In this document: in pieces, positions 8,601 through 17,029 of the stretch
Position numbering within the stretch: the first letter of the stretch is position 1
How the letters are laid out: each line of letters begins with the position of its first letter
NCBI GenBank assembly: GCA_019323015.1
Contig: JAHWHY010000002.1
Coordinates: forward strand, 45,710 to 109,709
Direction: 5' to 3'
DNA: 64,000 bases
DNA from: Candidatus Woesearchaeota archaeon
GTDB lineage: Archaea; Nanobdellota; Nanobdellia; Woesearchaeales; ARS49
The notes under the pieces: generated by a model
Database searches by the model: none
What the model was told of the DNA's origin: nothing
The model's input: only the letters and a program-made list of their open reading frames with translations
Program-made: the position numbers and the translations under genes

Positions 8601-11600
8601 TGTCCATTCTGTTGTGGTATTGATTACATGTGGGAGTGGAACAGTGCTTGTGGTGTTGGTAATTTCCTTGGAATCACAAATGCTGGTCTTGATATTGATA
8701 CTTATGATGAGTTAAAGCACAGCACAAAGCTTGCTGCTGAGAAAGTCGGCCGCGGTGATGATATTGGCGGTGATGGATTGTTAGGTATTTTTAATTCCTT
8801 GTCAGGCTTCTGCACAGCAGATGGAAACCCTACGCCTGATATTGTGAGCACTCACCTGAATTTTAATCCTAAGATTCAGGAGGCAGAAGAGAACTTGATG
8901 CAGGTTTTTGTGTTCCCAAATGCTGCAAGAATCGATAGTGGTGATGATTTCAAGTACCTGGTTTACAGGGGTTATCTTGCAAAGAAATTTGTTATTGAGA
9001 ATGCTGTGAAAGAAAAAGGCAAGAAATATGACTTGTATAGTTTCTCAAGCACATTGAGTGCTGTCAAGGAAAAAGATCTTACTAAGTATTTCGAGCATCT
9101 TGGCACTGATAAAGAGGCTGCTGATAAAAAGGCATTTGCTACAGAACTGTGCAAGCCATTGGGTAATTCTAAATTTACTGGAAGCAAGTCCTGCTCTGCA
9201 AGGGCTCCTGAGGTTTTTGAAAAAGTTAAGGCGCATATAAGTACTGTTGATGAAGAGTATATAATAAGGCCTGATTCAAGCATAATCAACAGCGTAAGAT
9301 GTATCTGCCTGAGCTCGCTTATTGCTTTCTTAGAGCAGTGGAGGCAGATTGCTCAGGCTATCAAGAACTGCATTGATACAATTATCCTTACTGGTGATGG
9401 TGAAGAGGGCATGTGCAGGTCAATGTTGAGCAATTATGTTTGTGATTTGTTGTGGGAGATTATTACTTGTTTTGCAAATAAGTGGAGCAAGCCGACTGGT
9501 ACAAGGATTAGTGGTGACGTTGGTCCTGGTGATGTTCTTGGCTTGGTTACTGGTGCTGGTACAGATGTCTCAAATCAGGTTAAGGGAAGGTATGGCGAGA
9601 CAGCAATGTTTAATGCAATGTTTAATGAGAAAGAGATTGTGCATGGCTTGTGTTTCCTTGCGTTTGGTCTTGAGTGGAATCTTGATGTTAGTGCTATGGT
9701 CAAGCAGAGCATTGAGTCTGTTCCTGTTGAGACAATGGTGCTTGGCCCTGCTCCTGCGCAGGCAAGGTTTATTGCCTGGAATCCTGTAACTAATCCGCGG
9801 GGCTTGACTACATGGGAGTATCATTTTGGCTTGATGATTTCAGCTGGTGCTGACATTAACACAAGGGTTAAGCTGAAGTGCAGTACTGGCTTTGGATGCA
9901 GTGAGGCAGACGGCTTTGTCGGCGGAGAGTGTGACTGCAACAAGCTTGGCTCTGAAAAGATTATCTCTATTAATCCTACGTGCAAGCCTGCGTGGAAAGG
10001 AAGGCTTAACAAGAATGAGCTTGCAAGTTATGATTGCTCTTATCTTGTTCAGGCAGGCAAGTACAGGTATGACACTATTATTTTTGAGTATGACTGGCAG
10101 GATCCTGGAACAAAGCAAAAAAGGTCTGATACCTCAGAAGCTTCATTGAACAGGATTGGCGCGTCTCCTCCTGCTTTCTGTAATTTTGATTTGTTAAGCT
10201 TGAGTTTCAGGTGCAAGTTTGGGGAATCCCCTAGCGGGATAAAGATTGAGAAAGTAGAACCGCAGTATGGGTATAAAACAAAGAGTGACAAGCCGGTTTT
10301 TGCAATGGATGAAGACCTTGAGTTTGAGTTAAGTGTTGTGCAGGTCATGCCTGATGTTGCTGAAGAGCAGCAGCAGGGCATCAAGTATTTGGGTTATAAG
10401 GTCCTGAATTCTGAAAACAAGGTTGTTGCAGAGCTTGACCCAAGAACAGGGGAGTTTGCGCAGCATTATCAGTTCAAGACAGACGGTGCTTACAAGCAAA
10501 AAGTAGAGGTCAGGAGAGGCACTCAAACCACTTGGGAGAATTCTTTTGCAAAAGGCGGAGGAACAAGTGGTTCAAGATACCAGGTTGAGCCTAGGTCAGA
10601 TGATATTCCTGTCCTGAATAAGATAAAAGCAGACCCTTCAAAATACATTGATGGAATCAGCATAACAGCAACCAAGGATGGCAAGACAGTCACTCCTGCT
10701 GCCAGCAAGAGATTCTTTGTCAGCATAATGGATAATGCTGTTGCAGCATATGAAGCTAAAGGAGCCACATCTTCTGGTTTGTTTACCAAGTCTGATGAAA
10801 ATAGGCTTTTGGGAGACGTGCAGGAAGCAAAGGCTGGCCAGAAATATACTTTTACGCATATTGATGACAATAGCGGTATTAAATATGAGATTTCTTTCAG
10901 GCTCAAGACCATTGACTTTGGAAGTGCAACAAACACCCAGTTCTTGATACAATATGTTGCTGGCAAGGCTTCTGGCGACCCTTGTGCAGGTGCTTTAGGC
11001 CAAAGAAGCCCTATGACCTGGAAGGTTACATTCACTTCTTATGATGCAGATAAGTATGGCAGGGTAACAGACCAAAAATCAGTTGATCCGACAACAGGAG
11101 AAGTTCAGGAAAAAACAATTCCAATACAGGTTGTTTGTGATCCTAAACAAGAATTAAAAGCAAAAGGCGCAGAACCAACTCCTGTAACACCTGTTGCTGG
11201 ACCAAAGATATCTTCAGTTGTACTCTTGCCAGAAGGCGTGAGAACTCGGGGTGACACGCTTGTGTCAGACAGTAAAAATGTGCTAATTGTTTCCAAAGAC
11301 CAGGAAAATGTTTTACTGCAGGTCGTGCTCTCAGAGCCTGCTGATGAAGTCAAGGCAGACATTACATATGATTCAACCACAGTTTCATGGACCTTGCAAA
11401 AAGATGCTTCAGAACCTAAAAAGTATGTTTCCGCTGAAAAACTAAACTTGAAAAGCGCTGCACTAAGCAAGATTGTAATTACAGTCAAGAAAGACAGTAA
11501 AGAAACTGACAGTAAAACATATGAGTTTGGTGAGGCAGAACCAACTCCTGCAGCTGCTGGACCAAAGATAGAATCCGCAAAATTAGGAGATATGGATTTA

Positions 11601-13115
11601 GTACCAGATAAGATGGCATATGTTCTTCCTGGAACTCAAACATTGTTTATTGCTGTTACAGACTACGCCACCAAAGTTGAGGTAGATGGTACATTAATTA
11701 AAGGCGATTTAGAAAAACACCCTGGAATTAAAAATTTATTCATCAAAGAAATGATTGATATTAAGCCAAAACAATCAGATGAAGTAACAGTTACTGTTTA
11801 TAAAGATGACAAAATAACTGATCAGAAAAAATATTTGTTTAGCGCCCCTTCTGATAAAATCGTAAATATGGAATTACTTGTAAGCTATAGCCCAGAAAGA
11901 TATGACGGAATTAAGATGAAAAAAGAACAGACTGACAGTAAGTATGTTTTTTATATTGATAAATTAGAAGATAACTATGAATTAAAAATGTATTTCGCAA
12001 ATGGGACAGGCGTTAAGGTTAACGATGAAACTTTTAATACAGGCCCCCCAAATACTATTGCAGACAGCGGCAAAGGAAGCGAATTAGTAGGTCAGCAAAT
12101 CCAAATAACTTTACTGGGCGAAGAAAACAAAGAGTTAGATACAGCGCAAGTTCATTATTTGGCTGCAGAAGAGGTTTCATCACGTGAAGCAGAATGGGAT
12201 ACAGATTGCGACGGCATTGAAAAATGCGAAGATTATACTTCTCTTCAATACAAAAAAGTATATGATCATAGTATACAAGAAGGCTGTGAACAAAATAAGT
12301 GTAATGTGGAGGGTTTGTGTGGTTATAAACTTAATAAGTGTATTACAGTAGATTGTAGTAGAGTTGATGCTTGTACAGATTATACTGTTGCAGGGGAGTA
12401 TGTTTGTGTTAATGATGCTTGTAAGAAAAGATTGTCTTGCTTGTGGAATCATGAAAAGAATATTTGTGCTCCAAAAAAAGGCATCATAGAAAGCATAACT
12501 TTGGGCGGCGTAGACTTAAAAGAAGAAGAGGAAGTTACTGTTCCAAAAACAGGAATGCAGGATTTAATAATTAAATTAAATCAAGAAGTTGATAGGGTGT
12601 ATGTTTATGGAAGTTATGGTGCTAGTCTTTTGATGGGTGATTTAAAGCAAAAAATAGATCCTACAACATATGGCCCAATGAAACTGAACTTGTCAAAAGT
12701 CATAACAGCACCAAAAGGCAGGAAATACGGCAATATAGGTGTGGATGTATACAAGGATGGGATGCAGATAGATCATAAGAGGGTTAGGTTTACGGTTGTG
12801 CCTTTGAGTGTGGGTAGTTACTGGACTTCAATGAGCGTCTCTGACTGGACAGAATCTTCTGATTTATTACAGTTAGTAAAAATGTTGGATACACAACCAG
12901 ACCTGCTTCAATTCAAAATAATAACGGGTAAAAAAAAAGGCAGTGAAATCAATATACCTGTCAAAGAATTGGGTGTATTAGTTCCAGATCCTTGTTCAAG
13001 ATTAACAGATTGTTCTGATTATGCTGTTAAGAATACTTGCTTTTACGATCCTTGCAGTTTTACTTGCCAATGGAACGATGCCACGAAGAAATGTGAAAAA
13101 GGCTGGGCAGGATAA
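5646..13115 (+). CDS. Giant secreted multidomain protein (Ig-like, fibronectin III-like, cysteine-rich repeats)
   Basis: 2489 residues. A signal peptide (residues 8-26, ending AFAFAQ-like) follows a start that overlaps the previous stop as ATGA. In order: Ig-like beta domains (about 35-160), a fibronectin type III-like domain (about 168-250, with the TMVWTPS and YTYRVSAVD strands), further Ig-like domains, a helical cysteine-rich middle (about 660-800 and 970-1320), and three related C-terminal beta domains (starting near 1855, 1972 and 2280). Around these lie cysteine-rich modules near 2180, 2235 and 2449 with the pattern C-S-R ... C-x-D-Y ... C ... C ... C-x-W ... C. The segment near residue 910 carries TGSAIASANA, almost identical to a motif in the small paralogue array at 38-43 kb. 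Extracellular adhesion or structural function is inferred; no enzyme motif is seen. Codon use becomes more A-ending after about 11.2 kb. Confidence 0.9.
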   Translation: MRAKSRIQLIALFMIVLVLALPFAFAQNMSDVNQTSVPETLSLEISVNPVSKDKYVEVNGTTAPNARLEYYIGPTKVKVSRAKQDGTFTTTRVPMIKKGDNDLLVKASIEDKTAQKSFTVLYDPVPPDLNVSSIPEFTTKTSLEVHGDVSEPVVVKYTSYPKKDSDAPSEVGGLEIRDVKDNQVTMVWTPSDALDLLEYAVYRDDTRVGVARSAIFVDNNVASGKEYTYRVSAVDTSCNEGVKSAPKKAETSSGGSPEEKAVAVPLSCVPAYESLDTAVPFDITLSLQAGGNVVEIIASDKAGNTAKIEKLVTVDTGPPQFITTNLDNIGTTYIPEVTVRGNLSEKGTVFVYINNEKNPSHFGTTNDQGGFEIPVKLKSDVKVESGQAAELDTGVGWQNKIKLKAVDLAGQEAWYPGQQQTKDVVWAICGYGSWFDFDVEEVTPETLTPRLLMQGIQQVGVPFTLKYIGGQDDAEIAGVVNAVPVRISADLEDSFDNDKISASQVWIKPRPGVKGVWDGYVQINFAEWPVDQLELEGNETAAAIEEGISNWRKGTEHFHEAGVSERGVYLKPGCLNPLLGCVKLYLEIDIPLKEKSRIYDPNTQQERFEWKTVRQRNCLPLVLDIDQVIPPDVIRKDALEGTSQFLGNAIDFIDEILDPLYTFTENMVYLCTAAAATLFIMSLAKRVTCSPVLEAIGLSEKFDPEIASAGLCQMAYGGPEEQETDEYQNEAKKLNLKKTDMYKSCNSCQDMLQAYRDVLQDFYQPICDRIACPSAPTVQKYIIDKRGSTKKITTNIKNLKVDDKPDTTRQDWIIKEWGVKGDVYSGSGCGFKDLVSTSYTVSKAEPKPVESLPTEEEKEAKQEVLQEEMAQTGTPTEPASLQGAESNIPDLNFVTGAMPMDVVGAFATGSAIASANAKDNKPAAAGSVSKGTASPHANKICGIDIGKAPLSGTGGKIGIKDIYEIYKGDYKELKEKCTKPSFHPACPFCCGIDYMWEWNSACGVGNFLGITNAGLDIDTYDELKHSTKLAAEKVGRGDDIGGDGLLGIFNSLSGFCTADGNPTPDIVSTHLNFNPKIQEAEENLMQVFVFPNAARIDSGDDFKYLVYRGYLAKKFVIENAVKEKGKKYDLYSFSSTLSAVKEKDLTKYFEHLGTDKEAADKKAFATELCKPLGNSKFTGSKSCSARAPEVFEKVKAHISTVDEEYIIRPDSSIINSVRCICLSSLIAFLEQWRQIAQAIKNCIDTIILTGDGEEGMCRSMLSNYVCDLLWEIITCFANKWSKPTGTRISGDVGPGDVLGLVTGAGTDVSNQVKGRYGETAMFNAMFNEKEIVHGLCFLAFGLEWNLDVSAMVKQSIESVPVETMVLGPAPAQARFIAWNPVTNPRGLTTWEYHFGLMISAGADINTRVKLKCSTGFGCSEADGFVGGECDCNKLGSEKIISINPTCKPAWKGRLNKNELASYDCSYLVQAGKYRYDTIIFEYDWQDPGTKQKRSDTSEASLNRIGASPPAFCNFDLLSLSFRCKFGESPSGIKIEKVEPQYGYKTKSDKPVFAMDEDLEFELSVVQVMPDVAEEQQQGIKYLGYKVLNSENKVVAELDPRTGEFAQHYQFKTDGAYKQKVEVRRGTQTTWENSFAKGGGTSGSRYQVEPRSDDIPVLNKIKADPSKYIDGISITATKDGKTVTPAASKRFFVSIMDNAVAAYEAKGATSSGLFTKSDENRLLGDVQEAKAGQKYTFTHIDDNSGIKYEISFRLKTIDFGSATNTQFLIQYVAGKASGDPCAGALGQRSPMTWKVTFTSYDADKYGRVTDQKSVDPTTGEVQEKTIPIQVVCDPKQELKAKGAEPTPVTPVAGPKISSVVLLPEGVRTRGDTLVSDSKNVLIVSKDQENVLLQVVLSEPADEVKADITYDSTTVSWTLQKDASEPKKYVSAEKLNLKSAALSKIVITVKKDSKETDSKTYEFGEAEPTPAAAGPKIESAKLGDMDLVPDKMAYVLPGTQTLFIAVTDYATKVEVDGTLIKGDLEKHPGIKNLFIKEMIDIKPKQSDEVTVTVYKDDKITDQKKYLFSAPSDKIVNMELLVSYSPERYDGIKMKKEQTDSKYVFYIDKLEDNYELKMYFANGTGVKVNDETFNTGPPNTIADSGKGSELVGQQIQITLLGEENKELDTAQVHYLAAEEVSSREAEWDTDCDGIEKCEDYTSLQYKKVYDHSIQEGCEQNKCNVEGLCGYKLNKCITVDCSRVDACTDYTVAGEYVCVNDACKKRLSCLWNHEKNICAPKKGIIESITLGGVDLKEEEEVTVPKTGMQDLIIKLNQEVDRVYVYGSYGASLLMGDLKQKIDPTTYGPMKLNLSKVITAPKGRKYGNIGVDVYKDGMQIDHKRVRFTVVPLSVGSYWTSMSVSDWTESSDLLQLVKMLDTQPDLLQFKIITGKKKGSEINIPVKELGVLVPDPCSRLTDCSDYAVKNTCFYDPCSFTCQWNDATKKCEKGWAG

Positions 13116-13116
13116 A

Positions 13117-13932
13117 ATGCCATCTAAACTCTTCCTATCCCAACTAAAACCTGCATTTAATCTTTGTAAAAAAAACAAAGGTTTCTTCCTATTATCTTGT
13201 TTCATTGACCTTGTTTTCTTCTTGATATTGTTGGCTGTGAATTATTTTTTTCTTATGAGTGTTAAGGATTTTATTGTTGGGTTTATTGATGCTGTTCAGG
13301 AGAATTTTGCAGGTGTTTTGGAAAAAAACCTTACTGTGATTTCTCCTGGTATGATTAAGACTCCTGAGTTAATGAGTGCGTATCATTTGATACTTAAGTA
13401 TGTTGTTGTTTTTGTGTTGATTGCTTTGCTTGTCTGGATTGTTTTCAAGGGGATTAATTGGTTTATTGCGAATAGATTGATAAGAAAAGTTAAGCCAGGG
13501 GATTTCATCAAAAGATTTATTGCTCACACTTTTCTTGCCTGCATCTGTTTATTTATTATCATGGTTATTGCAACTAATCTTGTTGCTTATTCTTCTTCTA
13601 GCTTTCTTCCTTTGTTTGGCTCAACTACTGCAAGGTTTATCACGCTTGTTTTAATCTGGCTTCTTTCTTACTTCCTTGCTGTTTCATACTCAACAAACTT
13701 GACTTGTAAAGAACTCATGAAAGCAGGAATTAAGCATTACAAAGAGCTAGTTCCTGCGCATTTATTCATTTTCATTGGTTTTCTTTTGTTGTCTTATCTT
13801 ACTGTGGAGTCAATCAAGCTTGATTTCTGGGCTCCTGTTTTCTTTGCTTTAATCATAACAATCCCCTTCGTGACATATGGAAGAATTTATATAGTAGTAG
13901 TTGTAAATAAAGTGTTAAAAAGAGGACGATGA
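13117..13932 (+). CDS. Polytopic membrane protein, paralogue of the 2696-3535 product
   Basis: The frame is open from 13021, but the likely start is the ATG at 13117, one base after the stop of the giant gene. This gives 271 residues with about six membrane spans. It has the same layout as the membrane protein at 2696-3535: first hydrophobic block after FNLCKKNKG, a VFKGINWF block followed by KVKPGDFIKRF, and a C-terminal AGIKHYKELVPAH block. Each copy sits behind a giant cysteine-rich protein gene, which suggests a dedicated partner for export or anchoring (inference). It overlaps the next gene as ATGA. Confidence 0.85.
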   Translation: MPSKLFLSQLKPAFNLCKKNKGFFLLSCFIDLVFFLILLAVNYFFLMSVKDFIVGFIDAVQENFAGVLEKNLTVISPGMIKTPELMSAYHLILKYVVVFVLIALLVWIVFKGINWFIANRLIRKVKPGDFIKRFIAHTFLACICLFIIMVIATNLVAYSSSSFLPLFGSTTARFITLVLIWLLSYFLAVSYSTNLTCKELMKAGIKHYKELVPAHLFIFIGFLLLSYLTVESIKLDFWAPVFFALIITIPFVTYGRIYIVVVVNKVLKRGR

Positions 13933-14519
13933 GAGCTGAATCATTTTTTATGGTTATTGTTGGCATCTTTGCATTAGTTATTGTAGTGCACAGTACTCCG
14001 ACAGGCATGGCTATGAAGCAGCCGTTTAGTATTTTTATTCCTGGCGGCTTGGATATCCGTGATTTGATTATTCCTGGTGCAGGCCAGGCTGTTCAGGTTG
14101 AGATGCCTTCTGCTGCAGGCGGTGTTCCTGACTGGAACAATTTAAGGCCGGTTAATGTTGAGTTTTATGCTGACAGCATCATGGTTCCTCCTGTGATGAA
14201 TGAATATAATTTTTTGCCTTTGAAAAAGGATGATATGAGGACTTTTTCAGGCAAGTTTGGCCCGTATTCAGAGGATTACAGAAAATATTTTTATGTAGAG
14301 CTTTGTTCATATGTCCTCTCCCAGCCAGAGATGTTTGGTTGTGAAAAAATAAGGGACTTGAATTTCATGGATGGGTATATTACCTTTGCGAGAGGTTACG
14401 ACTATGACGAGTTTATTGCTGGTTTGGCTATGCGGAATTTTGGTGCTTATTATGTTGTACAAAGCACAGAATTCGGTCCGTTAGCTACAAGTAACAAGGC
14501 TGTGATTAATTTAGTTTAA
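13929..14519 (+). CDS. Single-span envelope protein with PTGMA motif after the membrane segment
   Basis: 196 residues, starting in an ATGA overlap with the membrane protein upstream. Residues 5-21 are one hydrophobic span, followed immediately by STPTGMAMKQP. That is an instance of the TG-x-A motif seen after the membrane span in many other envelope proteins of this window. The rest is a mixed alpha/beta domain with two cysteines (LCSY, GCEK) that could pair. It ends the cluster begun at 3655. I do not recognise a family. Confidence 0.8.
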   Translation: MRAESFFMVIVGIFALVIVVHSTPTGMAMKQPFSIFIPGGLDIRDLIIPGAGQAVQVEMPSAAGGVPDWNNLRPVNVEFYADSIMVPPVMNEYNFLPLKKDDMRTFSGKFGPYSEDYRKYFYVELCSYVLSQPEMFGCEKIRDLNFMDGYITFARGYDYDEFIAGLAMRNFGAYYVVQSTEFGPLATSNKAVINLV

Positions 14520-14664
14520 ATTCCGAGAAAACTGAAAAATTTACGATTTCTTATTTATATGCCGGAGTGTGCTTGTTTTTTTCTGAAAATATTTTAATCT
14601 GCTTGAAATATTTCCGGATTTTAAGCAAAAACGCATTTTAATATCAAAATCAGTTTTTATTTCT

Positions 14665-15114
14665 ATGAGAGCAATAGCTACTGCAGGGATTATTGCATGG
14701 TCTTTTTTTCTTACAGTTCCTTTCATTGGCAGGCAAATATATCGTGAGAATTTCAAGAAGCAGGAGTGTGTTGTTGAGAGTAAGGAAATTGTGCCTGATG
14801 AAAGTGTTCTTGAAAAGACTGTTTCAGATGTTAAGATTTCACTGCCTTGGAAAAAGTACAGCAATGTTGTTGACTGTTGTTCTGGAATATCTCCTTTTAG
14901 GGGTATTTGCTTTTTTATGAAGGATGATACAAGGGTTATTTATAAGTTTGATGCTGTGTCAGAGAAGTATCTTGACAAGTCTCTTGAAGTATTGCAGATA
15001 TGGGCGTCTGATGATCTTTACAGCATGTACAGGCATATTGATAAGAATAAGAATAGGATTATTGAAGCTTCTGAAGCAAAAGGCTTGTATGCTAGTCTTT
15101 CAGGGCAGAGGTAA
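14665..15114 (+). CDS. Small membrane-anchored or secreted protein with EF-hand-like loop
   Basis: 149 residues. Residues 4-22 are hydrophobic (signal anchor or signal peptide). The C-terminus holds D-K-N-K-N-R-I-I-E-A-S-E (about residues 127-138), which matches a calcium-binding EF-hand loop at positions 1, 3, 5 and 12, although Arg replaces the usual Gly at position 6. Cysteines in VVDCCSG and GICFF may form disulfides. The upstream gap (14520-14664) is AT-rich with no other gene. It converges on, and overlaps by 23 bp, the minus-strand gene that follows. Function is unknown; calcium binding is inferred from one motif. Confidence 0.7.
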   Translation: MRAIATAGIIAWSFFLTVPFIGRQIYRENFKKQECVVESKEIVPDESVLEKTVSDVKISLPWKKYSNVVDCCSGISPFRGICFFMKDDTRVIYKFDAVSEKYLDKSLEVLQIWASDDLYSMYRHIDKNKNRIIEASEAKGLYASLSGQR

Positions 15115-15802
15115 AGTCCTCTAATATGTCTTCTGTAGATTTATTTTCTGCTGGTATTTCTTCAGCAGTAGGCTCAACAACAGTTTCATTTGTTGTGTTT
15201 TCCTGCAGTATCTGCGTTAGATTTATCATTTCAGGCGTGACCACAGCACCTGTTGGCTGTGCAGGCTCTTTGAAATAAATATACCCAAATGCTGAAGCAA
15301 TTATTGCTATCAGTATGATTGCAATTGTGATTATCCATTTTTTTCTGTTTGATTCCTGTTCTATGATTATTTCCTTGTTGTTGTTTTTCTTGTTTTGTAT
15401 CTCTTCATGTTCTTTTGATTCTCTGCTGAAGCTTTCTTCAAGAAATTCATTTATGTCCTGTTCATCTTCCTCCGGCTCTTTTTCTTCTGGTTCTTCTTTT
15501 TTTTCTTCAGGCTTTTGCTCAAAATCAGAAATCAGTTTTGCTTTTTCAAAGCTTATTGGCTTTATCTCTACTTTGCTGTCTGAGGATGCAGGCTTTTGAG
15601 GTTCTGGGTTTTCTTCGGCTTTTTCTTCAGGAACATTCTCCAGTTGTTCTTCTTCAACAGGCTGTTCTTCATCTCCTGGTGACTTTTCAGGCGGCTTTGG
15701 TGCACTGCAGCAGCCTTCTGGCTGTTCTTTCTCTAGTTCTTTTATTTTCTCATCAGTTTCTATGGACTTTCCTACATCCAGAGAGTAGTCATATCTTGCC
15801 AA
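15092..15802 (-). CDS. Acidic cytoplasmic tail protein with one membrane span and PTGAVV motif
   Basis: 236 residues. Residues 1-150 are very rich in Glu, Lys and Pro with low complexity and probably disordered; GCCS near residue 30 is the only cysteine pair. A single span follows (about 154-174, WIITIAIILIAIIASAFGY), then EPAQPTGAVVTPE, the post-membrane TG-x-V-type motif, and a short acidic tail. Topology is therefore probably N-terminus inside. The 3' end overlaps the convergent gene at 14665-15114. Function is unknown. Confidence 0.75.
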   Translation of the reverse strand: MARYDYSLDVGKSIETDEKIKELEKEQPEGCCSAPKPPEKSPGDEEQPVEEEQLENVPEEKAEENPEPQKPASSDSKVEIKPISFEKAKLISDFEQKPEEKKEEPEEKEPEEDEQDINEFLEESFSRESKEHEEIQNKKNNNKEIIIEQESNRKKWIITIAIILIAIIASAFGYIYFKEPAQPTGAVVTPEMINLTQILQENTTNETVVEPTAEEIPAENKSTEDILEDFTSALKD

Positions 15803-15868
15803 AATCCCACCTAGAGCCTGAGAGTTGAGGATAGTATTTAAATCTTACTTCAATAGAAAGTGTTTTTT

Positions 15869-16390
15869 TTACTTGAATATCTGTACTCTTTTGCCAAATA
15901 TTTTCTGCATCCAGCTTATTTTGTGCTGTTCTCTTCTTAGGCGATTGCCTGTTATCCAGAGAATTATGCCTAACACAAAGTATCCTGCTATTGATGCCCA
16001 TACTTTTGGGACGAAAAATGCCCAGTATGCTATGTATCCCTCTGCAACCGGCTTTAGTGTTCCCAAGAAGCCGAGAAAGGACATTATTTTGTGCTGCCCG
16101 AAAAGTGCAAGTATTGCTGCTATTATGCCTACGAGAAAAGTCATTGCTGCCAAGGAGGCCAGGGCATCGCCCATTGATTTTTTTTGCAGCATTAGTATTA
16201 CTGCGCTTGCCACAACAAGCCCTGCTGAAATTAATGTCAGCTTCACAAGGTTTGGCGGAAGAATAAACACGTCTGGAGGAAATAATAATATGATTGCAAA
16301 GGGCACAAGAAATGCAAGCCCTGTTATGTATATCACTGCCACTATCCATCCAATTATCCATGCAATTACAGCACTCTTTTTTTCAGTCAT
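15869..16390 (-). CDS. Polytopic membrane protein, unknown
   Basis: 173 residues with five hydrophobic spans and a basic C-terminal helix (NRLRREQHKISWMQKIFGKRV). The start is the ATG at 16390. It lies between two minus-strand genes with small gaps and may be co-transcribed with them. I see no motif that assigns a function. Confidence 0.75.
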   Translation of the reverse strand: MTEKKSAVIAWIIGWIVAVIYITGLAFLVPFAIILLFPPDVFILPPNLVKLTLISAGLVVASAVILMLQKKSMGDALASLAAMTFLVGIIAAILALFGQHKIMSFLGFLGTLKPVAEGYIAYWAFFVPKVWASIAGYFVLGIILWITGNRLRREQHKISWMQKIFGKRVQIFK

Positions 16391-16429
16391 TAAATATAGA
16401 ATTAAAATCTGCCTTTATAATTTTTTTGG

Positions 16430-17029
16430 TTAAAAACCAAGAAGTTTCAGTACTGCTCTTTCCCACTCATTTATTTCTGAAACTCTTGTTTCTGCATCTT
16501 TTGCTGCAAAACTTTCTGGCCCGATTGGCTCGTAGAAGTTTCCGCAGTTTAGATTAAAATCGTGCAGTATTTCATGAAGTTTTGCTGCTTCTTCTTCTGA
16601 TAGGCGCTCGCTGGCAGCTCCTGTAATTTTTCCGTCTTTTAGTGTGAGTTTTGTTCTTTTTTTCTCGAGAATTTTTCCGTGCACTAATCTCAGCTTGCCG
16701 CAGAGTGTTTTTCCTTCTGGAATTCCTGCCATGCCGTATTTGTCAAACGCGACCCCTAATTGGCAGTTGTCGCATCTTGCTTCCGCTGATTCATAAGCGA
16801 TTCTTCTCTGCCGTTGCGCTTCTGCTCGGTATATTTCTTTTATTTCTTGAAGATTTGGCTTTAATGTGTTTGAGTTTTGCATCATTGCTCTTATTGCTGT
16901 ATCTGTTTCAGCCAGAACTTTTTGAAGAGGCAGCACGCCCTCTGGCATGTCTGGAAAGTCTTTTTTCATTCTGAATATCTTGTATTCTTGTCTTGCTTTG
17001 CTTAAGTATAGTGCGTGAAGTCTTGTCAT
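16430..17029 (-). CDS. Hypothetical protein with cysteine motif, coupled to the endonuclease V homologue
   Basis: 199 residues, mostly helical and soluble. The centre holds ARCDNCQLG followed 20-odd residues later by LCGKL, then NCGNFYEP nearer the C-terminus, so metal binding by Cys (CxxC plus C) is possible. The start ATG overlaps the stop of the upstream endonuclease V-like gene by 4 bp, so the two are translationally coupled and may act together. I do not recognise a family. Confidence 0.75.
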   Translation of the reverse strand: MTRLHALYLSKARQEYKIFRMKKDFPDMPEGVLPLQKVLAETDTAIRAMMQNSNTLKPNLQEIKEIYRAEAQRQRRIAYESAEARCDNCQLGVAFDKYGMAGIPEGKTLCGKLRLVHGKILEKKRTKLTLKDGKITGAASERLSEEEAAKLHEILHDFNLNCGNFYEPIGPESFAAKDAETRVSEINEWERAVLKLLGF

